DNA of 64,000 nucleotides, taken from assembly GCA_003265435.1 (NCBI GenBank), contig NOXC01000002.1:1-64000 (forward strand), written 5' to 3'. Each line of letters begins with the position of its first letter. The first letter of the stretch is position 1. This document shows, piece by piece, positions 56,352-64,000 of the stretch. The notes below the pieces were generated by a model. It worked only from the letters and a program-made list of their open reading frames with translations, was not told the DNA's origin and did no database searches. Made by a program: the position numbers and the translations under genes. The DNA is from Cellvibrionaceae bacterium AOL6 (lineage in GTDB: Bacteria; Pseudomonadota; Gammaproteobacteria; Pseudomonadales; Cellvibrionaceae).

Positions 56352-57305
56352 GTGGATTTGCTACTGATTTTGACCTACACCGCGATCTGCGTTGCTGTTT
56401 TTAAGATTTTCAAAATCCCCTTGAACAAATGGAGCGTGCCCACTGCGGTGCTCGGCGGCGTGTTCTTGGTTGGTGGTTTGATCTTTTTGATGAACTACAA
56501 CCACCCCTATTCCGAACGCGCTCGAAAGTACGAACTGTCTACGCCGATCGTACCGACCGTCACCGGTAAGGTGATGAGTGTTTCCGTTGAAGCAAATACA
56601 CCGCTTCTCGCAGGAGAAGAATTGTTCCGCCTCGACCCCACGGTCTATCAGGGCCGTGTCGACTCGCTCGAAGCGCAGATCGTGTCGGCCAAGCTCGACC
56701 TCGATCGCGCCGAACAGTTGCTGAAAACCAATGCCGGCACACGCCGTGATCGCGACGTCGCATTGGCACGCTTTGAAGACCTTGAAGCTCAGCTTGAGGT
56801 CGCCGAGTTCAACCTCAGCGAGACCGTTGTGCGCGCCCCCACCAACGGCTTCGTGACGCAGATTTTTCTGCGCCCAGGCATGCTGGCTGCGGCGCTGCCC
56901 CTGCGACCGGTGATGGTCTTTGTCCACAAAGAAGACGATGTGTTTGTGGGCTGGTTCAGACAAAACAGTCTCCTGCGCCTGAAAAGAGGGGATCACGCAG
57001 AAATTGCATTTGATGGCATTCCCGGCCGCGTATTCTCAGGTGAAGTCCACACCGTACTGCCCGCCCTGTCAGAGGGCCAGTTACAGCCCACCGGAAATTT
57101 GATGACAGACCATGCCGTACCCGGTCGCGTGCCGGTGATAATTAAAATCACCGACCCGGATTTTGATGATTTCCGCACAAGTCTGCCAGGCGGCGCCTTC
57201 GGGCAGGCGGCGTTGTACAGCGAACATTTTCATCATGTTGCCATCATCCGAAAAGTGCTGCTGCGTATGTCCGCTTGGATGAACTACATCTTCCCATTCC
57301 ACTGA
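56352..57305 (+). CDS. HlyD/EmrA-type membrane fusion protein (YiaV-like)
   Basis: A 317-residue inner-membrane-anchored periplasmic adaptor. It has two N-terminal hydrophobic segments (residues 2-18 and 30-50), the biotinyl-like half motif TPIVPTVTGKVMSVSVEANT, a coiled hairpin (about 95-150) and the returning strand VVRAPTNGFVTQIFLRPG. The start is GTG at 56352. Such proteins usually bridge a transporter to the outer membrane, but no pump gene is adjacent; the DUF3302 partner is the only neighbour. The transcript ends at the hairpin 57325-57359. Confidence 0.85.
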   Translation: MDLLLILTYTAICVAVFKIFKIPLNKWSVPTAVLGGVFLVGGLIFLMNYNHPYSERARKYELSTPIVPTVTGKVMSVSVEANTPLLAGEELFRLDPTVYQGRVDSLEAQIVSAKLDLDRAEQLLKTNAGTRRDRDVALARFEDLEAQLEVAEFNLSETVVRAPTNGFVTQIFLRPGMLAAALPLRPVMVFVHKEDDVFVGWFRQNSLLRLKRGDHAEIAFDGIPGRVFSGEVHTVLPALSEGQLQPTGNLMTDHAVPGRVPVIIKITDPDFDDFRTSLPGGAFGQAALYSEHFHHVAIIRKVLLRMSAWMNYIFPFH

Positions 57306-57324
57306 TGCCGTAACACAGGCATCA

Positions 57325-57359
57325 CGCCGAAAGCTCGTGTTAATTGCGAGCTTTCGGCG
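57325..57359. terminator. Bidirectional terminator between convergent genes
   Basis: A perfect 13-bp stem (CGCCGAAAGCTCG / CGAGCTTTCGGCG) with a 9-nt loop lies 20 bp beyond the HlyD stop and overlaps the last codons of the convergent S9 peptidase. T-runs are short, so efficiency is uncertain. Confidence 0.65.
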
Positions 57360-59736
57360 ACTTCGGCCCAATCGTCATATCCAACCAGTTCAGCATTTCC
57401 CAGGTCGCATGCAATACCGTCTCTTCGCCTCGATAGTGATGCGGCTCTCCAGGCAATTCCACGTAGCGAGTGATCGCGCCCTCGCCGACCAATGCATGGA
57501 AGAAGCGACGCGCCTGAATTTTAGGCGTTCCCGGATTCGGGTCCTCGCCGCCGTGCACCAACAATAGCGGGCGCTTTATTTTGTCGGCGTAGAAGAAGGG
57601 TGAGACGCTGGTGTAGTACTCGGTCGCCTCCCAGAAATCCCGTTTTTCATGTTGAAAACCAAAGGGCGTCAGTGTGCGATTGTAGGCACCACTCATCGCG
57701 ATGCCGCTGGCAAATTTTTGCGAATGAATCAGCAGATTCGCAGTGGAAAACGCGCCGTAACTCCGCCCTCCAATCGCCACACGATCGGCATCGCTGATGC
57801 CCTCCGCAACCAGATACTCCACGAGTGCATCGGTACTCGACACCAATTGGGGCAAGTAGCCGTTGCCATCCTCCGTACTTAATATCGGCACGGTAGGTCT
57901 TACGACAACGGCATAGCCTTCAAGCACCGCGGCAATGGCTGAAGGCCCGATAATCCGATGGTACTGAAAGGGTCGAGCATCCAATTGCTCGGCCTGCTCT
58001 GCGGCTTCGTATTCCCGAGGGTAAATCCAGATCAGTGTCGGCAGGGGTTTGCCCGCCGATCTCTCGGCAGGTAAGTAAAGCGTTGCGTTCAACGCGACAC
58101 CATCACGACGCGTGTAACTCAATTGTCGACGCTCTACCTGCGCTAACTGGGGATAAGGGTCTTCGATCTGATACAGCTGTTGGGCTCGGTGCCCATCGCG
58201 AACCTGCAGTTGCGGCGCGAGGACGTCCGTTTCACGGCGGGTCAACCACAGGGGCTTTTCAGGATTCAGTACCGCGAGCACCGGCTCAAACACGCCCGCC
58301 TCCGACTGGTACAGCCGCTGTATTGAGCCTGTGGCGAGTTCAACCTCATCGAGAAACGGACTGGCTCCCTCATCACTGAGGCCATCCCCAATAAGGAAGA
58401 TTTTCCCTTCATACTCGAGCACGGGCCCTCGCTGCCCCTGCACACGCAGCGCCTTGCCCGGGCTCGTATACCGATCCGCGCGATCCCCCTGCCATACCTT
58501 TCTCGGCGACGCCTGATCGAGCAACCAAAAAGCCGATTCTCCCTGAGCTTCTCGACTCTGGTACCAAGGTGTTCCCATGCTCGTCCAGCCAAAGGCACGA
58601 ATGGGCGTGGCACTGTGAGCGAGAACATCCGGTGATCCATTAAAAGGCGCCTTCAAGGTGCGCCATTCATAGCTGCTGGTATCCTCATCGATATGGGAAC
58701 GGTACACGTAACCGGCCGTCGCGGGTGCATCGGGCTTCCATTCGATGCTCTTCAGGTCGGCACCGCTAGCGTCTTCCTCTTCCGCGATCCCAAACCCTGT
58801 CACCGTCGATGTATAGCGAGGCTCAGCAGCGTCCACGTGCCACACCTCGTAGCGCGTCGGGAAACGCCTTGCCGGTACCAAACGAGGAAACGGTGCTTCA
58901 ATACGCCTGAGCAGGACATACTCGCCATTGGGCGAAGGTTCAAACTGGCGAATAAGGCCGGGTGTCACACGCAGGCGCGTCACCTTCCCTTTTAGCGAGA
59001 TCTGCGCAAGCGCCACGCTATAGTGATGCGTAAAGATGGCATCGTCATTGGCCGTTTCGAGCAGCAGTGAGTAGGTGCGAGTCGGCAATTTGCCACCCGG
59101 ATGATCGAAAACGACGAGCCCTTTTTCATTATTCGCGGGTAAGGCAGGCGGCTTTTTCGGTTTGATGCGGCACAACAACGACGCCTCGCCGCGCCATTCG
59201 CAGGGCTTGCCCCATACCGCACTCACTTTGTCAGTCAGCTTTTTCGCCCGGCCAGTTGCGATATCGAAAACCCAAAGCTCTGAGGGTTTGCCCGTTTCAA
59301 CGCGCAAGGCAGCCAAGCTGTGGCCCTCGGGAGAAAACTCAACGTAGTCCCACCTCCCCTGTCCACCCGGAGTCCAGATGTGCGGCGACTCGTCGGGATT
59401 GGATCCCGAACCGACATTTCGAAGTATGCGTATTTCACGCACCATGGGTTCGATGCCGACAATGCCCGTCACCGGATCGAGCCGCCAACCAGCCAGGGCC
59501 ACCCTCGGCGTCATCAATCGCTTCTGAGAGATCACCGTGTCTTCGACGAGCAGCGCAACATTTCCAGAAGGCGCGTGTACAAGAGGTGTTGGAGGCGCGG
59601 GTGTCGTCAATAAACGGACAATCGCATCGGCAGGCCGTTTGAACGTCTCGGTGCGTGCCTCGTCAAGCGCTTGGCCAGAAGCATGCAAACCAGGCAACAC
59701 GGACAGAAAGAGAAACAGATGTTTAGCACATTGCAT
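57340..59736 (-). CDS. Exported S9 (prolyl oligopeptidase family) peptidase
   Basis: A 798-residue protein with a signal peptide (residues 1-23), a beta-propeller-like region (about 30-530) and a C-terminal alpha/beta-hydrolase domain. The catalytic Ser659 is in IGGRSYGAFST, Asp732 in HGGEDPNPG, and His766 or His767 in PGEPHHYRG. This gives a serine peptidase acting on peptides in the periplasm or outside. The substrate is unknown; glutamyl endopeptidase-like S9D homologues have the same layout. It is followed by the terminator shared with the HlyD gene. Confidence 0.85.
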   Translation of the reverse strand: MQCAKHLFLFLSVLPGLHASGQALDEARTETFKRPADAIVRLLTTPAPPTPLVHAPSGNVALLVEDTVISQKRLMTPRVALAGWRLDPVTGIVGIEPMVREIRILRNVGSGSNPDESPHIWTPGGQGRWDYVEFSPEGHSLAALRVETGKPSELWVFDIATGRAKKLTDKVSAVWGKPCEWRGEASLLCRIKPKKPPALPANNEKGLVVFDHPGGKLPTRTYSLLLETANDDAIFTHHYSVALAQISLKGKVTRLRVTPGLIRQFEPSPNGEYVLLRRIEAPFPRLVPARRFPTRYEVWHVDAAEPRYTSTVTGFGIAEEEDASGADLKSIEWKPDAPATAGYVYRSHIDEDTSSYEWRTLKAPFNGSPDVLAHSATPIRAFGWTSMGTPWYQSREAQGESAFWLLDQASPRKVWQGDRADRYTSPGKALRVQGQRGPVLEYEGKIFLIGDGLSDEGASPFLDEVELATGSIQRLYQSEAGVFEPVLAVLNPEKPLWLTRRETDVLAPQLQVRDGHRAQQLYQIEDPYPQLAQVERRQLSYTRRDGVALNATLYLPAERSAGKPLPTLIWIYPREYEAAEQAEQLDARPFQYHRIIGPSAIAAVLEGYAVVVRPTVPILSTEDGNGYLPQLVSSTDALVEYLVAEGISDADRVAIGGRSYGAFSTANLLIHSQKFASGIAMSGAYNRTLTPFGFQHEKRDFWEATEYYTSVSPFFYADKIKRPLLLVHGGEDPNPGTPKIQARRFFHALVGEGAITRYVELPGEPHHYRGEETVLHATWEMLNWLDMTIGPKSPKARN

Positions 59737-59867
59737 AATTCAGGCCTTTGCTCACAGCCGAGAAAGAAGACAGGTCTGCGATCTTAAGCGAAAGGTAGAG
59801 CAAACACCCTTTCATCGCAGGCGAATACGCTTTGGTGAAACGGAGGAAGGCTCCCTCCGCTTATTTA

Positions 59868-61094
59868 TTAAAAACTATTGAGGAACGCCGGAATCATCAA
59901 CGCGTTGGCAAGATCGATAAAAAAAGCACAGACCAGAGGCACTATAATAAAAGCCAAATGCGACGCCCCGTAGCGTTTCGTGACTGCAGACATGTTTGCC
60001 ATGGCCGTCGGTGTGGAGCCCAAGGCGATACCACCAAACCCGGCACACACCACCGCCGCATCGTACTTCCGCCCCATCGCTGGAAACACGATAAACAGCG
60101 TGACGCATATCGCCAACAAAAACTGACCACCCAGTATGGCCATTATTGGCCCGGCCATCTCAACCAAAGTCCAAAGCTGCATACTCATTAAAGACATCGC
60201 CAGAAACGTGCCAAGCGAGACTTCTGCAATAAGCGCGATGGTCGGCGTACGCGTTGGCCAGGGCAAGCCCGTAATGCGCGGTAAGGATGACGGCACCAGG
60301 TTAGTGATCAGGATACCGGCGAACAGGCAAGTCACAAACAATGGCAGCTCAAGACCCGCTTGCTTCACCAGCTCATTGAGCCCCAAACCAAACAAAATGC
60401 AAAGATGTATTGCGAGTATGCAATCGAGAAACTGCATCGACGTAATGGTCGGCTGTTGGCCATTTTCTTTGGTGCCGACGTCAAGCGGTTCGACTTCTTC
60501 AGGCTTTAATGAATAGCGATTAATCAACAGTTTTGCAATCGGACCGCCCATCAAGCTAGCCAATATCAGGCCGAAGGTCGCGCACGCGAGGCCGATCTCC
60601 ATCGCATTGGCAATGCCATGCGCCTCACTGATTTTTGGCGCCCAGGCAATCGCGGTGCCATGTCCCCCCATAAGGGAGACGGAGCTACCCAGCAAGCCCA
60701 CAGGCTTGGGTAAGCCAAACAGGCTTGCGATGGTCACACCGAGGACATTCTGGAAGAACATATAACCGATCGTGACGACCAGTAGAATAATCAGGGGTTT
60801 GCCGCCCTTGAGCAAGTCACTGAGGCTGGCATTGATGCCAATGGTCGTAAAAAAATACACCAGCAAGAGGTCTCGCGCCTGCAGCTCAAAACTGATCGAA
60901 ACATTCGCAAACAGATAGACTAAGAGGGTCAGCAAAGAAAACAGCAGCCCGCCCGTGACAGGCTCAGGGATACTAAACTCTCGGAGAAAGGCAACATTTT
61001 CGTTGATACGCTTGCCGACAAACAGCACAAGGATGCCAAGCGTAAAGGTGAGAAAGGGCCCCAGCAACAGGGTGTTGTTCGCGTACTCTAGCAA
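59868..61094 (-). CDS. gltS: Sodium/glutamate symporter GltS
   Basis: A 408-residue inner-membrane carrier with about ten membrane segments in two inverted halves. Signatures are the re-entrant loop GSSVSLMGGHGTAIAWAP near 136-153 and its counterpart GFGGIALGSTPTAMANMSAV near 352-371, both rich in Gly/Ser. It imports glutamate with Na+. It stands alone upstream of the S9 peptidase with a 131-bp gap. Confidence 0.94.
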   Translation of the reverse strand: MLEYANNTLLLGPFLTFTLGILVLFVGKRINENVAFLREFSIPEPVTGGLLFSLLTLLVYLFANVSISFELQARDLLLVYFFTTIGINASLSDLLKGGKPLIILLVVTIGYMFFQNVLGVTIASLFGLPKPVGLLGSSVSLMGGHGTAIAWAPKISEAHGIANAMEIGLACATFGLILASLMGGPIAKLLINRYSLKPEEVEPLDVGTKENGQQPTITSMQFLDCILAIHLCILFGLGLNELVKQAGLELPLFVTCLFAGILITNLVPSSLPRITGLPWPTRTPTIALIAEVSLGTFLAMSLMSMQLWTLVEMAGPIMAILGGQFLLAICVTLFIVFPAMGRKYDAAVVCAGFGGIALGSTPTAMANMSAVTKRYGASHLAFIIVPLVCAFFIDLANALMIPAFLNSF

Positions 61095-61260
61095 GTCGAA
61101 TATCTCCCTTTTCAGCGACGAGCTTTTTCACGCCGAAGTCAACTCGACGCGATGAAAGCCCACCTTTCCTTAAAGCAGCACGGTCCGAACAGCAGGCCGT
61201 TGTCTACACCGAGGACAAACCCATCTGATTCCAAGGAGTTTGCCCCGGCGCGTCTTAATT

Positions 61261-61285
61261 TGCAATGCAATTTTACCGCATTGCA
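61261..61285. other. Hairpin in the gltS upstream region
   Basis: Arms TGCAATGC / GCATTGCA with a 9-nt loop, within the 294-bp gap 61095-61388 that has no gene. It could be regulatory for gltS or the end of a transcript; no T-run follows. Confidence 0.35.
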
Positions 61286-61388
61286 CAGGCAAGCAAGACG
61301 ACTCTAACCTCGTTAGAATTGCTCGCTCAACACAAGAAAGGCTCTACCCTACTTGAATAGATAGTCGCGTAACGGACTGGCACCAAGC

Positions 61389-61943
61389 TTAGAATGTGCG
61401 GCTCAATAACAGCGTCATCACATCGTAGTCGTAGCGCTCAGTATTCATCAATCGAACACCTTCCAGCCTCAACGCAAGCTGCGCGGGCAGCGCCACTTCA
61501 GCTCCGAGGCCGAACGAATAGCCATAGTCGTCAGAACCAAAGCGTGTAAAATTCTCTTCAAAATCGAATTCGGCGTAACTGTAGCCAAGCAAACCGTACA
61601 ATTTGAATACCGAACCCACTGGAATATCCGCTTTGCCGAACACAGAAATACTTTTACTCAAGGTCATGCTGACGTCACTCCCCTCGACGTTCAGCTCTGC
61701 CTCTTCGATGCCAAAAGCAGCCTGCCATTCAATCGCAAGATTGTCTGTCAGATAACTGCCATACGTGAATTGAGCGTTCAGAGGCTCAAACTCCGTATTC
61801 ACGACCTCAAACCGCCCACTTTGCACACCTAAGCCAAAATAAGACGATTTGATTTCAGCATGTGCCGTTAGGCTTAACACTAGTGGCAAGCCCAGAAAGA
61901 CGAAGCGTAACGGCGAAAGAAAAGAGAGCGAGAAGAATTGCAT
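61389..61943 (-). CDS. Small outer-membrane beta-barrel protein
   Basis: A 184-residue protein with a signal peptide (cleavage after TAHA, near residue 29) and alternating amphipathic strands suited to an eight-strand barrel (SSYFGLGVQSGRFEVV; NLAIEWQAAFGI; FKLYGLLGYSYAEFDF; YGYSFGLGAEVALP). It ends in Phe, the usual last residue for Bam recognition. It resembles the OMP_b-brl family, whose members have varied roles; function unknown. Confidence 0.8.
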   Translation of the reverse strand: MQFFSLSFLSPLRFVFLGLPLVLSLTAHAEIKSSYFGLGVQSGRFEVVNTEFEPLNAQFTYGSYLTDNLAIEWQAAFGIEEAELNVEGSDVSMTLSKSISVFGKADIPVGSVFKLYGLLGYSYAEFDFEENFTRFGSDDYGYSFGLGAEVALPAQLALRLEGVRLMNTERYDYDVMTLLLSRTF

Positions 61944-62038
61944 GACGATGTTCCGTATTTAACTTAGATGAAACGGCCAACACCGTGCCGGCCGCTTCCC
62001 AAGTATAACGCCTGAAACTCACCTTGCTAGAAATCCAC

Positions 62039-63772
62039 TCAAGAACCGATTTGTACCGCGTCTGCTCCAATTTCAATTCGCTTGCTTCGGCTTTCCAAGA
62101 CAGTGGCCGTCTCAGCGGTGATGTCTTCAATAAACACCCACTCGGTCTCAACCTGTTCCGGCATAAAGTGCAATACCATAAAGCCGCGATCCTTCAGGTT
62201 GGTGTATTGCAGATCATCAATCAGGATTTGCAGGCCCTGCTCCAATGCCAGCGCAGACTGATCATCGAGGCCTAGGTAATTTTCCATTCCGGGCGACGTC
62301 ACGGAGGATGTCGCCAGTTCAACGCCGACGACCGTGCCGTCCATCAGAGTCAGGTTTGATGCCCATGCGTTGTGGGTGTCGCCCGCCAACACGAGCAATT
62401 TTTGTTGTTGCGCGGCGGCCGTGCTGAGAATGATTTCGCGCTCGTACTGATAGCCATCCCAGGCGTCGAGATTGTAGGGGGCGGCGGTGGCCACTCGGGC
62501 GCGTTCTTGCTCCGTGACCGTTGGATCGCCCGCTGAGATACGTGCCTTAATGGTCACCAACTCACCCAACACCGATGCGATATCACCGCCACCTAACTGC
62601 AACAGGACTTCCATCGGAATGTTCATGCGCGCCATAAGCACCTGTTGTCCCAGCACCTGCCAGGTCGAGCTGGACGAAGCCATCGTGCCGAGCAGCCATT
62701 GCAGCTGGTCCGCCCCGAGCATGGTCCGGCTGGAATCGCTCAGCGCCTGAACAAAGGCCGTGGCATTAAAACTGCCATCAGGGTTAAAGAACGCGGGATC
62801 CGTCAACGAAAGTTGCTCACTCCGCCCTGCGAGGCGCGTATCGAGCATCATCAAGTTCACGAGCTGACCAAACTGAAACTGTCGATACAGCGTTTCTTCG
62901 TCGCCTTCCTGGAAGGGACGAATCGGCATCCACTCGAAATACGCTTTTAACGCCGCCTGCTTGCGTTCAAAGAAATCGCCTTCTGTTTCAGGGTCATGGT
63001 TTTCGGCGCCTTCTGCCCAGGTGTCATTTGCGACTTCGTGATCATCGGGTACCACGATCATCGGCGCATGCGCGTGTAAGGCCTGAAGGCCGGGATCCGT
63101 TCTATACAGTGCATAGCGCGCGCGATAGTCCGCGAGTGTCACCAACTCGACATCGTTTTCCGCAGGAATACTGCGCCCGAGCATCTCTGCATTATCCGTC
63201 GCGTACTGCCCCATTTTGTACTCATAGATGTAGTCGCCCAAGTGCAGACTGACATCAATATCGGGGAGTTTCGCCGCTTCACTGTAGGCGTGAAAGTAAC
63301 CTGTAGGGTAATTTGAGCAAGAAAAAACAGCCATCTTCAAGGAAGTGAGTGAGGCCTCTGCGGCGGGCAGCGTTTTAGTCTTTCCGACAGGGCTCTCTAC
63401 CCCGTAGGCACGAAATCGGTAGAAATACTCCTGGTTGGGACTGAGGTTCTGTGCATCGACTTTTAAGGTGTAGTCGTTCGCCACACTGACCATCGCGTTG
63501 CCGGAGTGTGTGACCGAGCTAAACGCCTCATCCGTCGCCACTTCAAATTGCACTGCGAGTGTTTCGTGCAGATCTCGACGCTCGGGCACCACGCGCGTCC
63601 ATAAGATAACGCGATCGGGTTGAGGGTCACCGCTGGCGACGCCATGCGTAAAACTGACGTCGATGGCGTCATCGTCGTCACCACCACACCCCATCAATCC
63701 GGTCGATACGACCACCCCGCTCATGCCTAAAGCGGAAAAACGGATTAAATCTCGCCGACTGATATTACCCAT
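62039..63772 (-). CDS. phoD: PhoD-type alkaline phosphatase/phosphodiesterase
   Basis: A 577-residue Tat-exported enzyme: signal SRRDLIRFSALGMSGVV (residues 5-21) followed by Gly-Cys and a Gly/Asp-rich stretch. The PhoD core has FTHGVASGDPQPDRVILWTR, SLHLGDYIYEY, VVPDDHEVANDTW and LVLAGDTHNAWASNL, the metal-binding motifs for Fe and Ca. The LMGCGGDDDD context suggests it might also be lipid-anchored, but the Tat signal is clearer. It hydrolyses phosphate mono- or diesters in the periplasm. The ATG at 63772 is chosen for GGGAGACGAAGG upstream. Confidence 0.9.
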   Translation of the reverse strand: MGNISRRDLIRFSALGMSGVVVSTGLMGCGGDDDDAIDVSFTHGVASGDPQPDRVILWTRVVPERRDLHETLAVQFEVATDEAFSSVTHSGNAMVSVANDYTLKVDAQNLSPNQEYFYRFRAYGVESPVGKTKTLPAAEASLTSLKMAVFSCSNYPTGYFHAYSEAAKLPDIDVSLHLGDYIYEYKMGQYATDNAEMLGRSIPAENDVELVTLADYRARYALYRTDPGLQALHAHAPMIVVPDDHEVANDTWAEGAENHDPETEGDFFERKQAALKAYFEWMPIRPFQEGDEETLYRQFQFGQLVNLMMLDTRLAGRSEQLSLTDPAFFNPDGSFNATAFVQALSDSSRTMLGADQLQWLLGTMASSSSTWQVLGQQVLMARMNIPMEVLLQLGGGDIASVLGELVTIKARISAGDPTVTEQERARVATAAPYNLDAWDGYQYEREIILSTAAAQQQKLLVLAGDTHNAWASNLTLMDGTVVGVELATSSVTSPGMENYLGLDDQSALALEQGLQILIDDLQYTNLKDRGFMVLHFMPEQVETEWVFIEDITAETATVLESRSKRIEIGADAVQIGS

Positions 63773-63908
63773 GTGCCTTCGTCTCCCAAGCATTGAACGC
63801 TGGCGAGTCTGGTGCTCGCCATGCAAACAGTTGTTTTAGAGACGACAGCCTGCCACGAGATTATGGCAAGTAGATGAATCAGATTGAGCCCGAATCAAAG
63901 ACAAAGGA

Positions 63909-64000
63909 TTACAGCATGAGCTGGCTCACCACCTTAGGATAATCGAAATTTTGTGGAGACATCGGGCGCGGTTCGGCCGGAGGTACATGCTCGACCGGCG
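63909..64000 (-). CDS. C-terminal end of a gene entering from the right
   Basis: On the minus strand one frame is open from the window edge to a TAA at 63909-63911 and reads PVEHVPPAEPRPMSPQNF, then DYPKVVSQLML. The other two frames stop early. About 30 residues are too few to identify a family. It lies 137 bp upstream of phoD and may be in the same transcript. Confidence 0.4.
   Translation of the reverse strand, partial: PVEHVPPAEPRPMSPQNFDYPKVVSQLML

Overview
The window reads as chromosomal DNA of a free-living, polarly flagellated gammaproteobacterium, probably marine and on the Pseudomonadales/Cellvibrionales side. The evidence is gene order: mtaD-ubiG-mupP-yciK and flhA-flhF-fleN-fliA-cheYZAB-motCD-parC-parP-cheW-DUF2802 are both arranged as in Pseudomonas. 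The genome also carries an IscR-led SUF operon, KatE, PhoD and a DUF1592/DUF1552 pair. Species cannot be named from sequence alone. There is no rRNA, CRISPR array, transposase or integrase gene in view; the one RNA gene is tRNA-Leu(CAA).

Layout. 1-560: non-coding, with two related long inverted-repeat elements in opposite orientation plus a hairpin. 0.56-1.07 kb: DUF2288 and a small Cys-rich protein (minus). 1.2-4.8 kb: mtaD, ubiG, mupP, yciK (plus). 4.8-20.6 kb: one long minus-strand motility and chemotaxis block transcribed from flhA (candidate sigma-54 promoter at 20668-20682) down to a frame-broken lipoprotein. 20.8-25.0 kb (plus): a TPR protein, an MCP and, 49 bp behind it, a periplasmic binding protein fused to an extra sensor-like domain. 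25.0-32.9 kb (minus): iscR-iscS-sufBCDSA-sufT-sufE behind a promoter overlapping an IscR-type operator. 32.9-42.2 kb: trmJ, suhB, a hybrid histidine kinase cut by an in-frame TGA, a 49-residue ORF, secF, secD (no yajC), tgt, queA. 42.3 kb: tRNA-Leu followed by a structured region containing an inverted copy of its tail.

43.9-47.7 kb is the most irregular part. The last 468 bp of a cation/proton antiporter gene occur twice as a direct repeat (43958-44425 and 46436-46903). The two copies bracket about 2 kb of AT-rich DNA with small unrecognised genes, several of them broken. This looks like an island inserted at the 3' end of the antiporter gene that left a displaced 3' end behind. 47.8-64.0 kb holds katE, a Tat-exported DUF1552 protein with a DUF1592-type c-type cytochrome carrying a beta/gamma-crystallin-like domain, PPK2, a DUF3302/HlyD pair, an S9 peptidase, GltS, a small outer-membrane barrel, PhoD and the end of one further gene.

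Reading-frame integrity deserves a warning. Three genes (5262-5269, 45641-45648, 47626-47633) are each restored by removing one base from an A8/T8 run, and one kinase has a single nonsense codon. Either the assembly has homopolymer indels or these are real slippage/phase-variation sites.
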